Origin: RGDT01 sp964630925
GTDB lineage: Bacteria; Planctomycetota; Planctomycetia; Gemmatales; Gemmataceae
Length of the DNA stretch: 17,548 nucleotides
Direction: 5' to 3'
NCBI GenBank assembly: GCA_964630925.1
Contig: CAZVZK010000192.1
Coordinates: 1 to 17,548 of the forward strand
A model generated the notes under the pieces. That model saw only the letters and a program-made list of their open reading frames with translations, was not told the origin of the DNA and ran no database searches. The translations under genes were made by a program, and so were the position numbers. Shown piece after piece: positions 15,473 through 17,548 of the stretch (position 1 is the stretch's first letter; every line of letters begins with the position of its first letter).

Positions 15473-16258
15473 TCACCGCACCGGCCGGCGCCCCTCGGTG
15501 ATGTCGCGCTCCCACTCGTCCTGGAGCGGCCAGTCCGACGCGCACGTCCCGAAGTCGGCCATGTGCTGGTACTGCGTCAGGCGGTCGATGGCCTTCTGGA
15601 TGATCCGGTTGTCGCGCTTGAACGCCGGGCCGTGGCTCGGGAGGAGGTAGGCGCTGTCGTCGTCGCGGATGCGCTCCAGCGACGTGATGAAGTCCTCGAT
15701 GCGTGACCCGTGGTGGGCGTCGATGACGCCGACGCACGAGTCCTGGTAGATGTTGTCCCCGCTGAACAGCAGGTCGCCCATCTTGAACGTGAGCTGGCCC
15801 TCGGTGTGGCCGGGCGTGTGCCACACCTGCACCTGGAGGTCGCCGACCGTGATGGTGTCGCCCTCGTTGAGCCGCTCATCGACCTTGCAACGCGGCATCG
15901 GCATGTCGATGCCCTGCGCCTTGATCGTGGCGTAGGTCATCACGCCGTCGCCCGTCTCCAACGGCTCGACGGCCTTGGGGTGGGCGCCGATGCGTGTCTT
16001 GAACACGTCGCGCGCCCTGGACGCGCCCTGGACGTGATCGATGTCGGCGTGGGTGGCCGCGATCATCTTGCACGCCGACAGCTCGTAGCCCATGCCGCGG
16101 ATCAGCTCGACGAGCAGCGGCACGTCCTCGATGTAGCCGATGTCGAGGAGGAGGAACTCGGAGCCGCCGTCGATCAGGTAGACGTTGACGCCGATGCGTC
16201 GGCCCGCCTGGTAGTTCATCTCGATGACGCGCGGGAACAGGTACTTCCGTTTCAGCAT
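15473..16258 (-). CDS. MBL-fold metallo-hydrolase with variant HxDxDH motif
   Basis: This encodes 261 aa. The ATG at 16258 follows AGGAGG by ten bases and overlaps the end of the acyltransferase gene. The metallo-beta-lactamase fold is shown by the early VNVYLIDGGSEFLLLDIG, the metal motif THADIDH (His70, Asp72, Asp74, His75), HTPGHTEGQL (His151), SGD (Asp168) and LPSHG (His209). The normal motif is HxHxDH; here the second His is Asp72, which would alter one zinc ligand. The other ligands are intact, so hydrolase or glyoxalase-like activity on an unknown substrate is probable. A C-terminal tail (about 220-261) holds RRPVR at the end and YQHMADFGTCASDWPLQDEW. It has no signal peptide and is likely cytoplasmic. 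Confidence 0.92.
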   Translation of the reverse strand: MLKRKYLFPRVIEMNYQAGRRIGVNVYLIDGGSEFLLLDIGYIEDVPLLVELIRGMGYELSACKMIAATHADIDHVQGASRARDVFKTRIGAHPKAVEPLETGDGVMTYATIKAQGIDMPMPRCKVDERLNEGDTITVGDLQVQVWHTPGHTEGQLTFKMGDLLFSGDNIYQDSCVGVIDAHHGSRIEDFITSLERIRDDDSAYLLPSHGPAFKRDNRIIQKAIDRLTQYQHMADFGTCASDWPLQDEWERDITEGRRPVR

Positions 16259-17415
16259 GCGGCGGCCGCCTCCTGTGGGCTCGCCTCCATGATAACCCCT
16301 CGCCGGGGCGATTCAAGCGGCGCAGGCGTCGCCAGCCACCGCCCCAGCCGGATCATCGGCGCCTCGATGACGACGTGCAGCACCGCCGCGACGGCCACGC
16401 TCACCCCCGCCACCACGAGGTAAGCCAGCACGCTCCCCACCACGCTCCAGGAGCCGACGGCGAACACCTTGTAGACCAGCGCCATCGCCAGCAGATGCAC
16501 CAGGTAGACGCCGTACGACAGCTTGCCGACGGCCACGAGCGGCCCCCAGCGGAAGAACGCGGACAACGCGCCCTCGCCGCGCATGAGGCCGGCCAGGACC
16601 ACCAGCGCCGCCAGCGGGTACAGCACCGACACGACGATGGAGATCAGGCCGTGAAGGGAGGAGAGGGCGTGCAGGGCGATCAGGGCGATGAACGCCGTCC
16701 AACCCCGCGCCAGACGGCCGAGGCGCTCGAAGGCGTCGGCGTCGTGCAGCCACTGGGCCAGCAAGCAGCCCGCGAGGATCGCCTGGTAGCTGGACAGGTA
16801 CCGCGCCCACTGCTGGAAGCCGACCCAGGCCAGGATCGGCAGGCCGAGCGTCAGGGCGGCGACGAGGGCGACGGTACCGCGCAGACGCAGGGCGGGGCGG
16901 CAGCGCCACAGGACGAACGCCAGGGGCGGCCAGAGGAGGTAGAACTTCTCCTCGACGCCGAGCGACCAGGAGTGGAAGAAGGGGAGGTCGCGCTGCTGCC
17001 GGACGATGAGGTCGAAGAACGGCACCTCCTGGAAGTAGAGGGCGTACCACGCCAGCGCCTCGGAGAGCGACGCCTGCTGGTCGGCGTCGCCACGGCCCAG
17101 GACGAGGACGTAGGCGATGTAGACGGCGAGGACGAAGTAGTAGAGCGGGAACAGACGGAACGCCCGGCGGATGAAGAACGGCCCCAGGGCGAGGCGTCCG
17201 TCGCGACCCTCCTCGCGCAGGGCGAGCGTGGTGATGAGCAGGCCGGAGAGGGCGAAGAACAGGGTGACGGCGCGGTCGCCGGCCAGCCACGCCCAGGCGG
17301 CCTTGTGGGAGTAGAGGTGGACGGTGATGACGAGCAGGGCGCACAGCCCGCGCAGGCCGTCCAGCTCGGGGAAGTGGGCGCGGCGGAGGTAGGCGTCGTG
17401 CGAGGTGTCGGCCAT
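16252..17415 (-). CDS. Acyltransferase 3 (OafA/YrhL) family membrane protein
   Basis: This encodes 387 aa. The ATG at 17415 follows AAGGGAG by eight bases. An earlier in-frame ATG at 17478 overlaps the predicted -35 and is rejected. Family hallmarks are FPELDGLRG (15-23) near the N-terminus, His33 in TVHLYSH, TLFFALSGLLITTL, RRAFRLFPLYYF, HSWSLGVEEKFYLLWP (148-163) and KLSYGVYLVHL in a late helix. It has about ten hydrophobic spans and a short cytoplasmic tail. Such enzymes transfer acyl groups, often acetyl, to surface or exported sugars at the inner membrane. The stop overlaps the MBL-hydrolase start by seven bases, so the two are co-translated. The acyl acceptor is unknown. Confidence 0.95.
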   Translation of the reverse strand: MADTSHDAYLRRAHFPELDGLRGLCALLVITVHLYSHKAAWAWLAGDRAVTLFFALSGLLITTLALREEGRDGRLALGPFFIRRAFRLFPLYYFVLAVYIAYVLVLGRGDADQQASLSEALAWYALYFQEVPFFDLIVRQQRDLPFFHSWSLGVEEKFYLLWPPLAFVLWRCRPALRLRGTVALVAALTLGLPILAWVGFQQWARYLSSYQAILAGCLLAQWLHDADAFERLGRLARGWTAFIALIALHALSSLHGLISIVVSVLYPLAALVVLAGLMRGEGALSAFFRWGPLVAVGKLSYGVYLVHLLAMALVYKVFAVGSWSVVGSVLAYLVVAGVSVAVAAVLHVVIEAPMIRLGRWLATPAPLESPRRGVIMEASPQEAAAAC

Positions 17416-17448
17416 CCGTGGCGCTCCCTTCGAGCCGGGTGAGGCCGA

Positions 17449-17478
17449 ATGATACCCCGCATCGCGCGGACTGGGCAA
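17449..17478 (-). promoter_or_regulatory. Sigma70-like promoter of the acyltransferase/MBL operon
   Basis: Read on the minus strand, TTGCCC (17473-17478) is separated by 18 bases from TATCAT (17449-17454). Matches to consensus are four of six and five of six. Transcription would start near 17442, giving a 5' leader of about 27 nt that contains the AAGGGAG ribosome binding site (17424-17430). It also argues against the upstream ATG at 17478. The -10 is identical to that at 3030-3035. The 133 nt upstream of the gene hold no other feature that I can see. Confidence 0.45.
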
Positions 17479-17548
17479 GGGGGATCGGGCGCCGGCAGCT
17501 CTGCGGAGTCAGCACGGAGGGCTCGTCGACGGGCTTGGCGTGGCGCCT

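Overview
The window is about 17.5 kb of very GC-rich bacterial DNA from a gene-dense chromosome. It carries 13 protein genes that I can support and no rRNA, tRNA, transposase, phage gene or CRISPR array that I can see. The gene set points to Planctomycetota or a similar lineage. The clues are a large protein with a GH38-like C-terminal half and no alpha-mannosidase catalytic motif, a TPR/J-domain/GrpE/Hsp70/zinc-ribbon operon, a split zinc-ribbon membrane protein, a bacterial deoxyhypusine synthase-like protein, and AT-richer foldback repeats built from CACGAAATA-like units. That assignment is inference from family memory and needs a marker-gene or BLAST check.

Left part (1-8392). A long minus-strand gene for a GH38-C-like protein (123-2987) diverges across 67 bp from a plus-strand operon. 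The operon encodes a TPR protein with an extremely acidic tail, a 96-residue J-domain protein without a canonical HPD, a GrpE, a short-form Hsp70 and a small zinc-ribbon protein. The genes are 1-16 nt apart or overlap by ATGA. The set reads as a self-contained second Hsp70 system: ATPase, nucleotide exchange factor, J-protein and probable client adaptors.

Middle (8497-11234). Plus-strand genes encode a thioredoxin-fold protein without redox cysteines, an endonuclease/exonuclease/phosphatase-family enzyme preceded by a perfect hairpin that covers its ribosome binding site, an exported protein of unknown function overlapping it, and a small membrane protein. A 31-bp-stem inverted repeat then separates these from a convergent minus-strand block.

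Right part (11253-17415, all minus strand). In order of transcription these are an OafA-type acyltransferase overlapping an MBL-fold hydrolase with an unusual HxDxDH metal motif, a 476-nt gap with palindromic GAGTCACCTGCTCAC units, a split zinc-ribbon membrane protein with an MFS transporter 9 nt downstream, a gap holding a 155-nt foldback element with perfect 48-bp arms, and a deoxyhypusine synthase-like enzyme. Two sigma70-like promoters share the -10 hexamer TATCAT with an 18-nt spacer.

The most interesting items are the variant Hsp70 operon, the foldback and palindromic repeats, and several enzymes with altered active-site motifs. I did not find a clear-cut unknown defence or mobile system.
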